A stretch of DNA of 64,000 bases from Paenibacillus sp. FSL R7-0204 (GTDB lineage Bacteria > Bacillota > Bacilli > Paenibacillales > Paenibacillaceae). The notes under the pieces are model-generated. The model had not been told where the DNA came from and made no database searches. It was given only the letters and a program-made list of their open reading frames with translations. Below are positions 1-8,586 of this stretch, in pieces. The stretch covers positions 7,006,001-7,070,000 of the forward strand of contig NZ_JBBOCA010000001.1 in assembly GCF_038002225.1 (NCBI RefSeq). Reading direction: 5' to 3'. Position 1 is the stretch's first letter; every line of letters begins with the position of its first letter. Made by a program: the position numbers and the translations under genes.

Positions 1-219
1 AGTTGTTGGGTGAGGGTGGGTGAAGAAAGGGGGAATCCTAATTTCTCATCGGTATCTACATTCCAATCTAAAGTGAGCAGCATCCCACATGAACTGTATG
101 CAGGAACATATTGTGCTATGAGTGATCTGTAGCTATCCGTGGAAACCTTTGTTTGACAGGGTTTTAGCGAATACACATCCGTTCTAAAGGGCTGAATACG
201 CACGTTCTTTTGGTGTTTT

Positions 220-237
220 ACATCAATTTTACATCAA
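220..237. repeat. 18-bp direct repeat, left copy (integrase-tail-like)
   Basis: The sequence ACATCAATTTTACATCAA occurs here and again, in the same orientation, at 5522-5539. Read on the minus strand it gives the codons for D-V-K-L-M, and in this copy a stop follows directly. DVKLM endings are, as far as I recall, common in tyrosine recombinases of Firmicute elements, so this could be the last codons of a lost integrase or an attachment-site core. The remaining sequence of 1-373 shows no convincing gene. The 18-bp identity is seen directly; the integrase link is inference. Confidence 0.5.
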
Positions 238-373
238 TGTTTTAAATACATAAACTACTTACTGCCAGTGATATCTCGCTTCAATAATCTGTTGAATCTT
301 ATTACGAACTAGTATTAGCTTTACTTGGAATATATAGGAGAGCGCCATCCTTACTTATTAATGTCTCATGCGT

Positions 374-672
374 TTAAGAATACCGTTTCAATTCATCTGG
401 AGACCAAATTTTCTTTGTTTGTACTGTTCCGTTTTCTTCTAAATAGTCCGACATATAATAACACTCCGATAAATCACAAAATTAAAATTAACATTATACG
501 CACTTAATTTGCTTAAACCAGCATTTTCCCACATATCTATAATATCCGCTGGAAAATCTAAATTTAACAATTCCCTAATTTCCATAAGGCACTCGGCATT
601 TAATAAGAGCCATTCAGAGAGTCCCTTTGGGACTGTGTTGGACTTTTTATTCGATAGCAAATAGGTCGTCAC
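374..672 (-). pseudogene. Frameshifted small gene remnant, function unknown
   Basis: Two minus-strand open frames abut and overlap. A 77-codon frame (672 to 439) starts MTTYLLSNKK and contains a plausible globular segment (LLNLDFPADIIDMWENAG). It then loses sense around 455-490, where another frame continues as FCDLSECYYMSDYLEENG and ends KRYS at 374. Joined by one frameshift they give about 100 residues with natural composition, so I read this as one gene broken by a one-base indel. The style (acidic, aromatic, small) resembles immunity-type proteins, but no family is recognised. It lies in the AT-rich island beside other broken genes. Confidence 0.4.
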
Positions 673-910
673 ATCATTGAAAATACGTTGAGACTGCCCT
701 ATTCGTCTATATTCCCCTCGTTTAACTGATCAAATAAATAAAAGGCTGTTTTCCCGGAAGGAAATGGCTATCATTTGGCGAATATTACCTGTGCTGCGTT
801 AACTTTGCGGAAGAAGAGTGAAGTATGCGGCGTTTACATATGGATATCGAATTGCCAGAGTTTATTCTTGCGTTCTCAGCAGAAATTCTTAGTTTCGGAG
901 GCAGTTTAGC

Positions 911-1516
911 GTGAGTTACACATATGAACAGATGGCTAGGAGAATTAATGGTAGATCAGACATGTCAATATATTTGACGCACCTCACTCGAAGAACAGAC
1001 ACTCAAAGTGAAGTTGATACTTTACTACAAATCATTAAGGAACAAGTTATACGAGGCAGTAACGGTAGTGGCTATATTATCGGAGAAGATAGAGCAGCAT
1101 GTTTCCAAGATGCCCCATTACATGGAATAAGTCAGAATATCATTCACGAAAATCAGTATAGAAAAGAGTTGGGCTCAAAGTTAAGGTATGATGCATGCGG
1201 TGTTAGCTTTTCAAAGCAATATGTATATTTACTAGGCGGTCGTCCCTGCGTCTACGAGAAAAAAGAAGTGGCAAAGAAGATACTACCGCCGGAGGAATGG
1301 TGGAGAATAGTAAACTTTGACATGTCGGACCCTCTTAATATAGTTGATTGGACTCATGAAAGAGAGTGGAGAGTAAAAGGCGACTTTATTTTTCACCATG
1401 GTTACGCTACAGTATTACTTCCTCATAACTCGCAGTACAGAGAGTTTATTGACAAAGTGGATAAAGAAACCCTCAAGGCTTTACAGGGTTTGGTCGTATT
1501 ATCTAGGACGATATAA
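911..1516 (+). CDS. Uncharacterised protein, AbiGi/DUF2971-like motifs (cassette gene 1)
   Basis: The frame gives a 201-residue soluble protein starting at GTG (911), with GGAGG at 897-901 as ribosome site. Visible features are YLTHLTR near residue 21, AACFQDAPL near 60, a GVSFSK/LLGGRPCVY segment near 97-115, and DWTHEREWRV near 150. The order ligand-like N-terminus, C-F-x-D-x-P-L, G-x-P-V-x-Y and a terminal D-W-x-H-E-R-E-W-R is shared with AbiGi-type abortive-infection antitoxins and DUF2971 proteins; this is resemblance by eye only. No signal peptide or membrane helix is seen. The next gene begins 73 nt downstream on the same strand, so the two probably form an operon. A role in phage defence is inferred from this resemblance and the adjacent RM operon. 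Confidence 0.6.
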   Translation: MSYTYEQMARRINGRSDMSIYLTHLTRRTDTQSEVDTLLQIIKEQVIRGSNGSGYIIGEDRAACFQDAPLHGISQNIIHENQYRKELGSKLRYDACGVSFSKQYVYLLGGRPCVYEKKEVAKKILPPEEWWRIVNFDMSDPLNIVDWTHEREWRVKGDFIFHHGYATVLLPHNSQYREFIDKVDKETLKALQGLVVLSRTI

Positions 1517-1589
1517 GTGTTGCGTTCCGCGATTCGTACTCTTATCTATAGTAAAGAATCTTGTAATAAAAAACGAAAGGGAGAAACTC

Positions 1590-3188
1590 ATGCCTCCATT
1601 ACTTCGTAGGGACAGCATTAGATTCTTTGAAGCTAGCATAAATAGCTTAAACTTAGCTATAATCGGCTTATCTCTTCCTATTAGGGCTGAGCCAAGGGAA
1701 AAAACATCACTGTACGCTGCTGAAATAGGGTTGATAGGTACTGCTGCTGAACAAGCAGTCAATGCGTGCATTTGTCAAACGCACGGGGTGAAATGGCTTC
1801 TAACTTTTGACAAAAAATTTAAACCAGCTTCTCAAATCTTCGACCAATTTTCCAACATTTTAAAAAAGCCAACTGTTACATCTTCTTTTTTAACTCAGGG
1901 AATATTAGAGAAACAAAATCATTTAAAAACTCTGCTAGATAAGACTACTAAGTTCCGGCTGCTCGCCAAAGCACGCGCTGGCGGCCTTCATGCAGGGATA
2001 GGGCCTTCTAGGGAAGTTACAGTCGCTTTAGCTCGTGACGTTTCTGATTTCCTTATCCATCTCTCCTATTCCTCCAGGATAAGACCTTACCTCAACCACA
2101 TACCTAAACCACACGACATAGTAAGAGACAGGGCCATATTGATTGAGGAATTAGCTAACAAGATAAAAGATACCCAAAATTTTCAAGATAGGGCCGTACT
2201 AATTAGCTCAGCATTTCTCATCCTTCCTGAGATCAGTGACGTTCAACCTGAATGGATAGATGCTTTTGAACGGGTAAGTATAAGCCCAAATTCGAACGAC
2301 GTAGTGTTGCTGTTAGATGCCTTAAAACAGGCCATACCCTCTTCATTAATTCGAGCGACTGGTACAGGGGATGCCCTTCCAGTTAGGATTGATAGTAAGA
2401 ACCCTTCCGCATTTATAGTATCCCCGCAATTTATAAAGCGCGAGTTCAACCAGATCAATGAGCAATGGTACGCGGATATCGCAAATGCTAACGGTCGTCT
2501 GAAAAATAATATCCTCGATTTGTCTCCTCAAGACTTCATATTAGATGTTTTTGGATTAGGTTTAGAGAATATGAACATCCTAGAATTCCAGACAGGACTT
2601 CCAGCCCAGCAAACGTGGCCCTTCGTAGCTTCTAGTCTAAGCGTAAATGGTACTCCATACCCGTATTGGTTTTTAGTAAGGGAAACAGCTAATCTCCCCG
2701 AATTAAAGAGCTTCCTGATAAAGGCAGGAGCAATTGGAAATGGTTATCTGAGAAAGAATTCTAAAGAGTTTTTTGATGGTACTTTATCAATACTAGAAAG
2801 CAAGCCACTTCAAACAAGTGAGAATAGTTGGGTACGGGAGATACTTGTATTATCTACCCAAATAGAAAATCGTAGAGGCAAGCTTCAGTCATTATATGAG
2901 CAAAGTAAATTAACAGACGATAAGTCTATTTTACATATTATTGAAATGTTACTAAATGATGAAATAGACATTAGCGAAACAATAAACCAATTATGCAAAT
3001 TACCTGATGCCAACAAAAGCCAAAGAAAGACTTGGATGAACGTTCTTATCGGCTGTTGTTACGAGATAGAGGATATACCTGGACTTCTCTATGCTTTCAA
3101 AAACGAAGATTTTTATAACTCAAGATCTTCAATAAGACGAGGGCTGAGAATTATAGACTTTTTAGTATATGGACCCCAATTTTTATAA
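1590..3188 (+). CDS. Uncharacterised large helical protein (cassette gene 2)
   Basis: This 532-residue protein starts at ATG 1590, preceded by AAAGGGAG at 1576-1583; the frame is open upstream but the earlier part overlaps gene 1 in another frame and is not used. The N-terminal ~120 residues look helical, with a segment AEIGLIGTAAEQAVNACIC whose spacing of small residues, E-Q and A resembles HEPN-type or reverse-HEPN helices, though no R-x4-6-H catalytic motif is obvious. A second segment (AKARAGGLHAGIGPSREV) and a long C-terminal helical region follow. No transmembrane segment, P-loop or nuclease motif was recognised. It follows the AbiGi-like gene and precedes a stretch of gene debris. I do not know its function; partner role in a two-gene defence cassette is a guess from context. 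Confidence 0.65.
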   Translation: MPPLLRRDSIRFFEASINSLNLAIIGLSLPIRAEPREKTSLYAAEIGLIGTAAEQAVNACICQTHGVKWLLTFDKKFKPASQIFDQFSNILKKPTVTSSFLTQGILEKQNHLKTLLDKTTKFRLLAKARAGGLHAGIGPSREVTVALARDVSDFLIHLSYSSRIRPYLNHIPKPHDIVRDRAILIEELANKIKDTQNFQDRAVLISSAFLILPEISDVQPEWIDAFERVSISPNSNDVVLLLDALKQAIPSSLIRATGTGDALPVRIDSKNPSAFIVSPQFIKREFNQINEQWYADIANANGRLKNNILDLSPQDFILDVFGLGLENMNILEFQTGLPAQQTWPFVASSLSVNGTPYPYWFLVRETANLPELKSFLIKAGAIGNGYLRKNSKEFFDGTLSILESKPLQTSENSWVREILVLSTQIENRRGKLQSLYEQSKLTDDKSILHIIEMLLNDEIDISETINQLCKLPDANKSQRKTWMNVLIGCCYEIEDIPGLLYAFKNEDFYNSRSSIRRGLRIIDFLVYGPQFL

Positions 3189-3530
3189 TATCGAATCCGT
3201 TAATAGAGAACGCCAGTCTTACGTACTACTCTCCGTTTTCCTGGCGCTCCCTGTTGTGTCTGACGTGAAATAAGCGTACAATAGCGTTGAATAAGTACAG
3301 CGGAGTGATAACCGGAATCTTTGGTCGGATGGCCGGTTATTTTAGCTCCGTTTTTTTCTGTCAATCATCAATACCAATGAAGCAAATGATAGCATTAGTG
3401 TTAAAGCCTCGTTTAGTGTCAACATCTTTCTCTCACCTCCTTTACGTTCGCGCGAAAATTCGTTGTTAATAGAAACAGTTCAGTTATCCCTACACTTGAT
3501 CCTTGGCGCAACTGTAGCAAATCATGCCAA

Positions 3531-3681
3531 GCTCGGACTGCAACGCGATGAGGTGGCCGCGATCGATTCAGCGCATTGAATCCGGTGAAACTGACGTTGA
3601 TTACGAGAAGCTATTAGTACTCGTGGACTCTTTAATGTTTCTGTGGACTATCTATTAGGTCACCGCGATGAGGAACAATAA
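3531..3681 (+). pseudogene. Decayed XRE-family regulator (C-terminal half)
   Basis: Several frames taken together spell an XRE-type helix-turn-helix end: GLQRDEVAA, then RIESGETDVDYEKLLVL, then FNVSVDYLLGHRDEEQ and a TAA at 3679-3681. At least two frameshifts separate the pieces, and no N-terminus is present. The IESGE...VDYLLG pattern is typical of SinR/Xre-like repressors. This is a dead gene. Confidence 0.7.
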
Positions 3682-3682
3682 C

Positions 3683-4039
3683 CTAGTCCCTAGCTGACTC
3701 AACGAGATTCTCCCACTCATCCTCGCTTATACCTAAAGATGCAACAATCTCTCTTATATATTTTGTTCTATAGTGGAGGTTTAAATCGCCGAGCTGGGTG
3801 TAGTCCTTAGCGTCTATGAGACCGAGTTCACTCTCTATATCCCGGAGTGCAGCCTCAATGATTGTTTGTATAAAGTCCTGCTTCGAGGTCGAAAGTTTAC
3901 TGGTGAGTATTTCTAGCCTCTTGTTCTGCAGATTCGTAAGGGTTATGGAAAATCTAATGCTCTTATTTAAGATTGAATTCGGTGTTTCTTTCTTATTAAG
4001 CATTCCCTGAAGTGCGTTTTTGAAATTGCTATCGCTCAT
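3683..4039 (-). CDS. Small predicted ribbon-helix-helix-like protein
   Basis: This 118-residue protein starts at ATG 4039 with a purine-rich but weak ribosome site (GGGAAGTGAG). Residues ~27-70 (SIRFSITLTNLQNKRLEIL ... FIQTIIEAALRDIE) have the strand followed by two amphipathic helices expected of a ribbon-helix-helix DNA-binding fold, as in CopG/Arc-type antitoxins and plasmid partition regulators. The acidic C-terminus (GISEDEWENLVESARD) could contact a partner. No toxin gene lies beside it, so it may be an orphan antitoxin or a remnant of a mobile element. The fold is predicted by eye. Confidence 0.5.
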   Translation of the reverse strand: MSDSNFKNALQGMLNKKETPNSILNKSIRFSITLTNLQNKRLEILTSKLSTSKQDFIQTIIEAALRDIESELGLIDAKDYTQLGDLNLHYRTKYIREIVASLGISEDEWENLVESARD

Positions 4040-4122
4040 TTCGGCTCACTTCCCGAATCAGATTTTGGTGCAAATTTAGATTACACCCTTTTTCTCAGTT
4101 TGTAAACCGTAATATTCCACGC

Positions 4123-4230
4123 CTAAAACCCGCTGGCAAATTGCGCAGCTTCCTCCGCTAAATCCGTCTCCTGTACGATGCCCCAGTTCAGCAGGTACAC
4201 GATCTCGACGCGTTCACCTTCGCAAAGAAG
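4123..4230 (-). pseudogene. C-terminal gene fragment, unknown
   Basis: An open minus-strand stretch of 35 codons without a start reads EGERVEIVYLLNWGIVQETD and ends ASGF-stop at 4123. Composition looks coding, but a stop lies directly upstream and the piece has no ribosome site. It is probably the tail of a lost phage or element gene. Confidence 0.35.
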
Positions 4231-4423
4231 TCAGTGAGCGAACACTGCGCGGGTAATATTCAGTTTTAACACGGCTCATTGCGTTTTCTCCTTTGCTTGT
4301 CCTAATATATCATCTTCTTATTCGCTTGGGTAATTTCTCAATATCGATTTTTCTACTTAGTCATACAAGATCGCAGTAGAAGATCTCTTTAAATTGCCCT
4401 CTTACTCACTCTCTTTCGGTTTT

Positions 4424-4660
4424 TCATACTTCTTTAATAAACTCCGCAATCTCCTCCGCCGTCATCCCGGCATTTACGACCGCACTTTCCGCCCGTTCCT
4501 TCCGTATTCCCTCCGCCAGCACCTGCGGCATCACACGCGGCAGCATATACGTTATCAGAACCCCCGCCGTCAACTGCGGATACTGTGCTGTTACACAAAT
4601 TCGCGCTTGTTTTGAAGCCCATTCGGTAAACCTCGATAGTACTAATGGGGTCAAAAACAA
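4424..4660 (-). pseudogene. Fragment of a helical protein, unknown
   Basis: A 78-codon minus-strand frame carries VLAEGIRKERAESAVVNAGM and ends TAEEIAEFIKEV. The charged EGIRKERAE helix and the terminal M-T-A-E-E-I-A-E-x-I motif resemble the C-terminal tails of Rpn/PD-(D/E)XK transposase-like proteins of Firmicutes. The first ~25 codons look random and there is no ribosome site, so only the last ~50 codons are likely ancestral coding sequence. Confidence 0.35.
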
Positions 4661-4762
4661 CGCTAAAGGCGATGTAGAAAGTGATGAAAAACACTTTGCT
4701 TCTTGGTCTAGTGATGCAGGGGGAGCGGAGACTATAGAGTTTATCTTTACAGCAATAAACCA

Positions 4763-4897
4763 GGAGATACTACCATTCCCTTCCTATTGAGTTTTGCCGT
4801 AATTCAGGAGCAAACGAATAAACAATACTCCCTCCTATCGAATGTGGTAAGCGTAATTGAGGAAATGAACAGTAACCTTGTTGAGGAGCAACGGTAA
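4763..4897 (+). pseudogene. Coding remnant upstream of the 110-aa gene
   Basis: The plus strand reads GDTTIPFLLSFAVIQEQ followed by NKQYSLLSNVVSVIEEMN and ends EEQR-stop at 4897. It is a sensible helical sequence without its own start. Its neighbour at 4946 is in the same orientation, so both may be debris of one operon. Confidence 0.4.
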
Positions 4898-4945
4898 CGG
4901 GAGATTGGGCGTAGTTCCGATATTGTTAAACAGTTCTAGATTCTT

Positions 4946-5278
4946 TTGAAGGAGAACAGTTTTCGGATCGATGACGGTGAGGGGGATCATCATGATATTC
5001 TAACACTGATAGAGCTGTTTACCACTTCACAAAACTTCCCCGAGAAGGAACTGAAAGAGGTAGCTGCGTATTTGAACTGCCTGCATCTACTGGTAGATGA
5101 GCTATACGAAACGCTTCAAAACATGACATTTGGCGAAGTGGATTTGCCGCACATCCCTCTGCTACATTCAAGTTCTAGCAGATTCAAAGAAGTGTCCTAC
5201 GATCTAGGCAAGGTATTTGAGTATCTGAACAAACGTTTTAACGGCTTCAAAATCAACTTGATTACAGCTGCAGTCTAA
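4946..5278 (+). CDS. Hypothetical 110-aa acidic helical protein
   Basis: The frame runs from a TTG at 4946 to a stop at 5278 and encodes an acidic, helical protein (ILTLIELFTTSQNF ... LHLLVDELYETLQNM ... RFKEVSYDLGKVFEYLNKRF). The start is uncertain: the only good ribosome site (AAGGAG at 4949-4954) lies inside the frame, after the TTG. The protein may therefore be shorter or its N-terminus lost. No family recognised. It is followed by a hairpin terminator at 5452. Confidence 0.4.
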   Translation: MKENSFRIDDGEGDHHDILTLIELFTTSQNFPEKELKEVAAYLNCLHLLVDELYETLQNMTFGEVDLPHIPLLHSSSSRFKEVSYDLGKVFEYLNKRFNGFKINLITAAV

Positions 5279-5451
5279 GACTTTATTTATCATCTCCTGG
5301 CTTGTTATTAATGAGTCAAAACTTATTTTAAAAATTTTCAGACTCAGAAACTACTTATATCAAAAAATACAGTCTAACACTTATTTTCTTTGCACATTTG
5401 ATCAGTTACACTAAAATCGATATTAACATCTGATTCTGCAAAAGCACAAAA

Positions 5452-5493
5452 AAAGAAGACGCACAAGAGTTGAAATTTCCCGGTGTCTTCTTT
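5452..5493 (+). terminator. Probable terminator
   Basis: Nine-base arms AAAGAAGAC (5452-5460) and GTCTTCTTT (5485-5493) form a perfect stem with a 24-base loop, and T-rich sequence follows. It would end transcripts of the 4946 gene. The rest of 5279-5690 holds the 18-bp repeat and the hsdM terminator but no gene. Confidence 0.5.
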
Positions 5494-5521
5494 CATTTAG
5501 GCTGGTATTCGGTAGATTTAC

Positions 5522-5539
5522 ACATCAATTTTACATCAA
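5522..5539. repeat. 18-bp direct repeat, right copy
   Basis: Second exact copy of the 18-mer at 220-237, same orientation, 5.3 kb away. On the minus strand it lies in a frame reading VAENRLDVKLM before running on 12 further codons. The two copies bracket the 911-3188 cassette and all the gene debris around it, and the RM operon begins just outside. Confidence 0.5.
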
Positions 5540-5644
5540 GTCTGTTCTCCGCTACCCGACAAATTTATTAATTACTTCTTCTTGACAACCTATTTACGGT
5601 GAAGAAGCAATGTTTATTTCCATAGACTGTTCCCACGCGCTCGT

Positions 5645-5682
5645 GAAAAGAGCCAAGGTTTAAATTCACCTTAGCTCTTTTC
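5645..5682 (-). terminator. Terminator of the RM operon
   Basis: Arms at 5645-5659 and 5668-5682 pair over 15 bases with one mismatch around an 8-base loop. On the minus strand a T run (CTCTTTTC) closes the stem, immediately after the hsdM stop at 5691. Confidence 0.8.
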
Positions 5683-5690
5683 TAACACTA

Positions 5691-7307
5691 TTATTTACCT
5701 AAAAGACTGATAAATTTGCTCAGTTCTTCTTTGGCTTCATCGGTAGTCCCTTTCAACTCATTCAATAACTCATACAAGTTATCATATGAATTTGCAATTT
5801 CTGCTCTAACTTCTACCAACTCTTGAGCCACTTGTGAAAGTGAAATACCTTCTTCTTCTTCAAACGTATCGACATAACGTGGAATGTTCAAATTGTAATC
5901 ATTTTCTTTGATTTCATCCAAAGATGCCACATGAGCATATTTCTCAACGTATTCCCGGTGACTGTAAGTTTCAATAATTTTGTCGATATTTTTAGGAGAA
6001 AGTTTGTTCTGGTTCTTTCCTTTTTCAAACTCATTTGAAGCATCGATAAACAAAATATCTTTACTTTTGCGAGCTTCACGCCCTTTGAACACCAGCACAC
6101 ATGTTGGAATGCTTGTCCCATAAAACAAGTTAGACGGTAAACCAATAACAGTATCTAATAGATTGTTGTCGATAATATTTTTACGAATTTTACCTTCAGA
6201 CGCACCGCGGAAGAGTACCCCATGCGGCAACACGATAGCCATTGTTCCAGCTTTATCTAAATGGTACAGTCCATGAAGAACAAAGGCATAATCTGCCTTA
6301 GATGCAGGTGCTACACCATAACCCTTAAAACGTGTATCTTTTTCTCTATCAACGTCTTTTGTATCCCAATTTTGAGAATATGGGGGGTTTGATACGACCG
6401 CGTCGAACTTCAAAGGAATTTGTGTGCCATCTTTTTCAGCAAATGGCCAGTCAGCATCAAGTGTGTCTGCGCGTTTCAACTCCATATTGCGATAATTTAC
6501 CCCATGCATCATCAAGTTCATACGAGCCAAGTTATAAGTTGTCGTATTCAACTCTTGACCGTAAAACTCAACGCTTCCTTCTTCATTACCATTTGGCAAT
6601 TCATTTTGAACTGTCAAAAGAAGTGAACCTGATCCCATTGTAGGGTCATATACACGGAATTGATCGCCAGTACCAGCTGCATCAACCGTAACAATTCTCG
6701 CTAAAATTTCACTAACTTCATGAGGTGTATAGAATTCCCCACCCTTTTTCCCAGCATTGGCAGCAAACTGTCCAATTAAATACTCGTACACGTCACCCAA
6801 AATGTCACGTCCTGAATCATCTTTGAAAGTGAACTCGTTAATCATCAAAACGATATCATTCAAAGCCTTCGCACGTTCATTTGTACTTGAGCCAAGACGT
6901 GTGTCCCCGAGGTTAACATCTGAGAATACGTTAGCAAAGTCCGCTTCTGCGATCGCGTTACGTTTAGCATTTGTATTGAATGAGTCAAACATGTCTTGAA
7001 AGTCACTAGCTTTGATTTTGTGATTTTCAATTTTTGATACGATTTTGTCCCAAGTGTAGGCTGGGTCAATCGCATATCCGATACCTTTACTGATTTCTTC
7101 AAGGTAATCTTCTTTTTCCGTGTCATCTTTCACTTCGAAAAACTCTTCCAACTCATTGACTTTTAAATATTCATCTTGATTTTCTGATAAGTAGCGATAG
7201 AACATAAATGGCAAAATATAGTTCTTGTACTCGCTTGCATCCATCGTCCCACGCAATTTGTTAGCCATTTCCCATAGCTTTGATGTAATAACTGTTGCAT
7301 TACTCAT
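5691..7307 (-). CDS. hsdM: Type I restriction-modification DNA methyltransferase subunit HsdM
   Basis: HsdM transfers a methyl group from S-adenosylmethionine to adenine in the target site set by HsdS, and forms M2S and R2M2S complexes. The 538-residue protein has the helical N-terminal HsdM domain (TSKLWEMANKLRGTMDASEY), a GGEFYTPHEV motif near residue 188, the SAM-binding DPTMGSGSLL near 220, and the catalytic NPPY motif near 308. Length is normal for the family. I start at ATG 7307 (MSNATV) because GGAGATTGC lies just upstream; an upstream in-frame ATG at 7334 overlaps hsdS and lacks such a site. It is the last gene of the minus-strand operon, overlapping nothing and followed by a terminator. 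All key motifs are intact. Confidence 0.97.
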   Translation of the reverse strand: MSNATVITSKLWEMANKLRGTMDASEYKNYILPFMFYRYLSENQDEYLKVNELEEFFEVKDDTEKEDYLEEISKGIGYAIDPAYTWDKIVSKIENHKIKASDFQDMFDSFNTNAKRNAIAEADFANVFSDVNLGDTRLGSSTNERAKALNDIVLMINEFTFKDDSGRDILGDVYEYLIGQFAANAGKKGGEFYTPHEVSEILARIVTVDAAGTGDQFRVYDPTMGSGSLLLTVQNELPNGNEEGSVEFYGQELNTTTYNLARMNLMMHGVNYRNMELKRADTLDADWPFAEKDGTQIPLKFDAVVSNPPYSQNWDTKDVDREKDTRFKGYGVAPASKADYAFVLHGLYHLDKAGTMAIVLPHGVLFRGASEGKIRKNIIDNNLLDTVIGLPSNLFYGTSIPTCVLVFKGREARKSKDILFIDASNEFEKGKNQNKLSPKNIDKIIETYSHREYVEKYAHVASLDEIKENDYNLNIPRYVDTFEEEEGISLSQVAQELVEVRAEIANSYDNLYELLNELKGTTDEAKEELSKFISLLGK

Positions 7308-7326
7308 TTGTGCAATCTCCTTTTTT

Positions 7327-8544
7327 TTATACAAACATTTGTTGAAGTAGACTCTTCTTCATATCCTTCAGCAGTTCCAACTCACGCTGATGAAGGGTGA
7401 TAGTGTCGTCGAGGGTATCGATGAATTCACCAATTTTATGTTGTTCATCACAAGACGGCAATTTCAATCGTAAACTCTCAAATTCTTTCTGACCTAGTGT
7501 TTTATTCCTACCTGCGCCACCAGGTGAGGCCGATTCCAGTAGTTGTTTTCCCTTCAGAGTTAAGAAAAAATGAACGATGAAATCTAAGTCTAATAACTCT
7601 CTTTTCATCCTATACATCGGAAATCTATGAGATGCTATCATACCAACTTCTTTTTCAGTAGTTCTAGCAACCGCTTGTTCCCAAGCAAAAACGATGTTTA
7701 GGATTAAAGAGTCAGGCTCAACCCAAAATACACGTTTATTACCTATCGACTCTCCAGTTACACTTTCTTTATAAAATATCCCTTTTCCATGCGAACGAAT
7801 ACCTATTTGTTTGTACATCAGCTCTTTTTCTAATTCTACTGGAGCGCTTACCTTTTCAAGCATCTCCCCCAACCTACGCTGTTCCCAAGCATCAGTAAAT
7901 CCTGCAAAGCGAATTTCAGGAACATCGGCTCCATCTTTCGGAAACATTTTTTCCAGCATGGATTTTTTCACGATTACCAACTTGTCATAACTACGCTGAT
8001 GAAGGGTGATAAAGTTGTCCAAGTTTTTAAATAAATCACCAATTTTGTGCTGTTCTTCAATAGACGGCACAAAGATTGACTCTCTGAGAAAATGCTTCTC
8101 GTCGAGCTTATTTGACGAGTTTCCAGATGAAGTAATTGACTTGGTGAATATTGGGGCCATGATACGTTCAATTTGAATTGCGTGTTTCCAGTAGTTGTTG
8201 TCATATTCACACGTGTGACGATAAATTGGAAACAACTCAGAAACAACACCAGCGCCAATGTCATTGGCTACAAATCTACCAAACTTGAATTCAGCATTAG
8301 GATGACCTTCAAATGCAATATCACCTTCCCGCATAACGTAAGTTCGAGTATCAATATTGTTAGACTGAACTTTCTCAGGGTCTTGGAAGTACATCTTTGC
8401 AACGGAAATCCAATGTTCTTTACCAAAGCTTCCATCGTTACGCTCATTGACTTTCTTGAACTCGTCACCTAACTGACGCTGTTCCCAAGCATCCGTAAAT
8501 CCTGCAAATCTAATTTTAGATGATTTTGTTATGTTATCGCTCAT
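7327..8544 (-). CDS. hsdS: Type I RM specificity subunit HsdS, two target-recognition domains
   Basis: HsdS sets the bipartite recognition sequence of the complex. The 405-residue protein has two TRD-plus-helix repeats. Each begins with a near-identical block, IRFAGFTDAWEQRQLG at residue ~11 and IRFAGFTDAWEQRRLG at ~211, and each ends in a conserved coiled helix (EEQHKIGDLF...LHQRSYDKL and DEQHKIGEFI...LHQRELELL). The start is ATG 8544, with AAGGAGATC upstream. The two repeats share a 33-bp stretch with one mismatch (7876-7908 and 8476-8508), a substrate for recombination that could exchange TRDs. It lies between hsdR and hsdM; a separate half-sized S gene sits upstream of hsdR. Confidence 0.96.
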   Translation of the reverse strand: MSDNITKSSKIRFAGFTDAWEQRQLGDEFKKVNERNDGSFGKEHWISVAKMYFQDPEKVQSNNIDTRTYVMREGDIAFEGHPNAEFKFGRFVANDIGAGVVSELFPIYRHTCEYDNNYWKHAIQIERIMAPIFTKSITSSGNSSNKLDEKHFLRESIFVPSIEEQHKIGDLFKNLDNFITLHQRSYDKLVIVKKSMLEKMFPKDGADVPEIRFAGFTDAWEQRRLGEMLEKVSAPVELEKELMYKQIGIRSHGKGIFYKESVTGESIGNKRVFWVEPDSLILNIVFAWEQAVARTTEKEVGMIASHRFPMYRMKRELLDLDFIVHFFLTLKGKQLLESASPGGAGRNKTLGQKEFESLRLKLPSCDEQHKIGEFIDTLDDTITLHQRELELLKDMKKSLLQQMFV

Positions 8545-8586
8545 TCCTGATCTCCTTTTTGTAGTCTGTATAATTTCATCACTAGA

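Noticed and set aside
1398..1589. N-terminal extension of the 532-aa protein
   Set aside because: It overlaps the preceding gene, has no ribosome site, and is not sensible protein sequence; ATG 1590 follows a good site.
3287..3469. 60-codon plus-strand ORF after the cassette
   Set aside because: No ribosome site and random composition; the region 3189-3490 appears non-coding.
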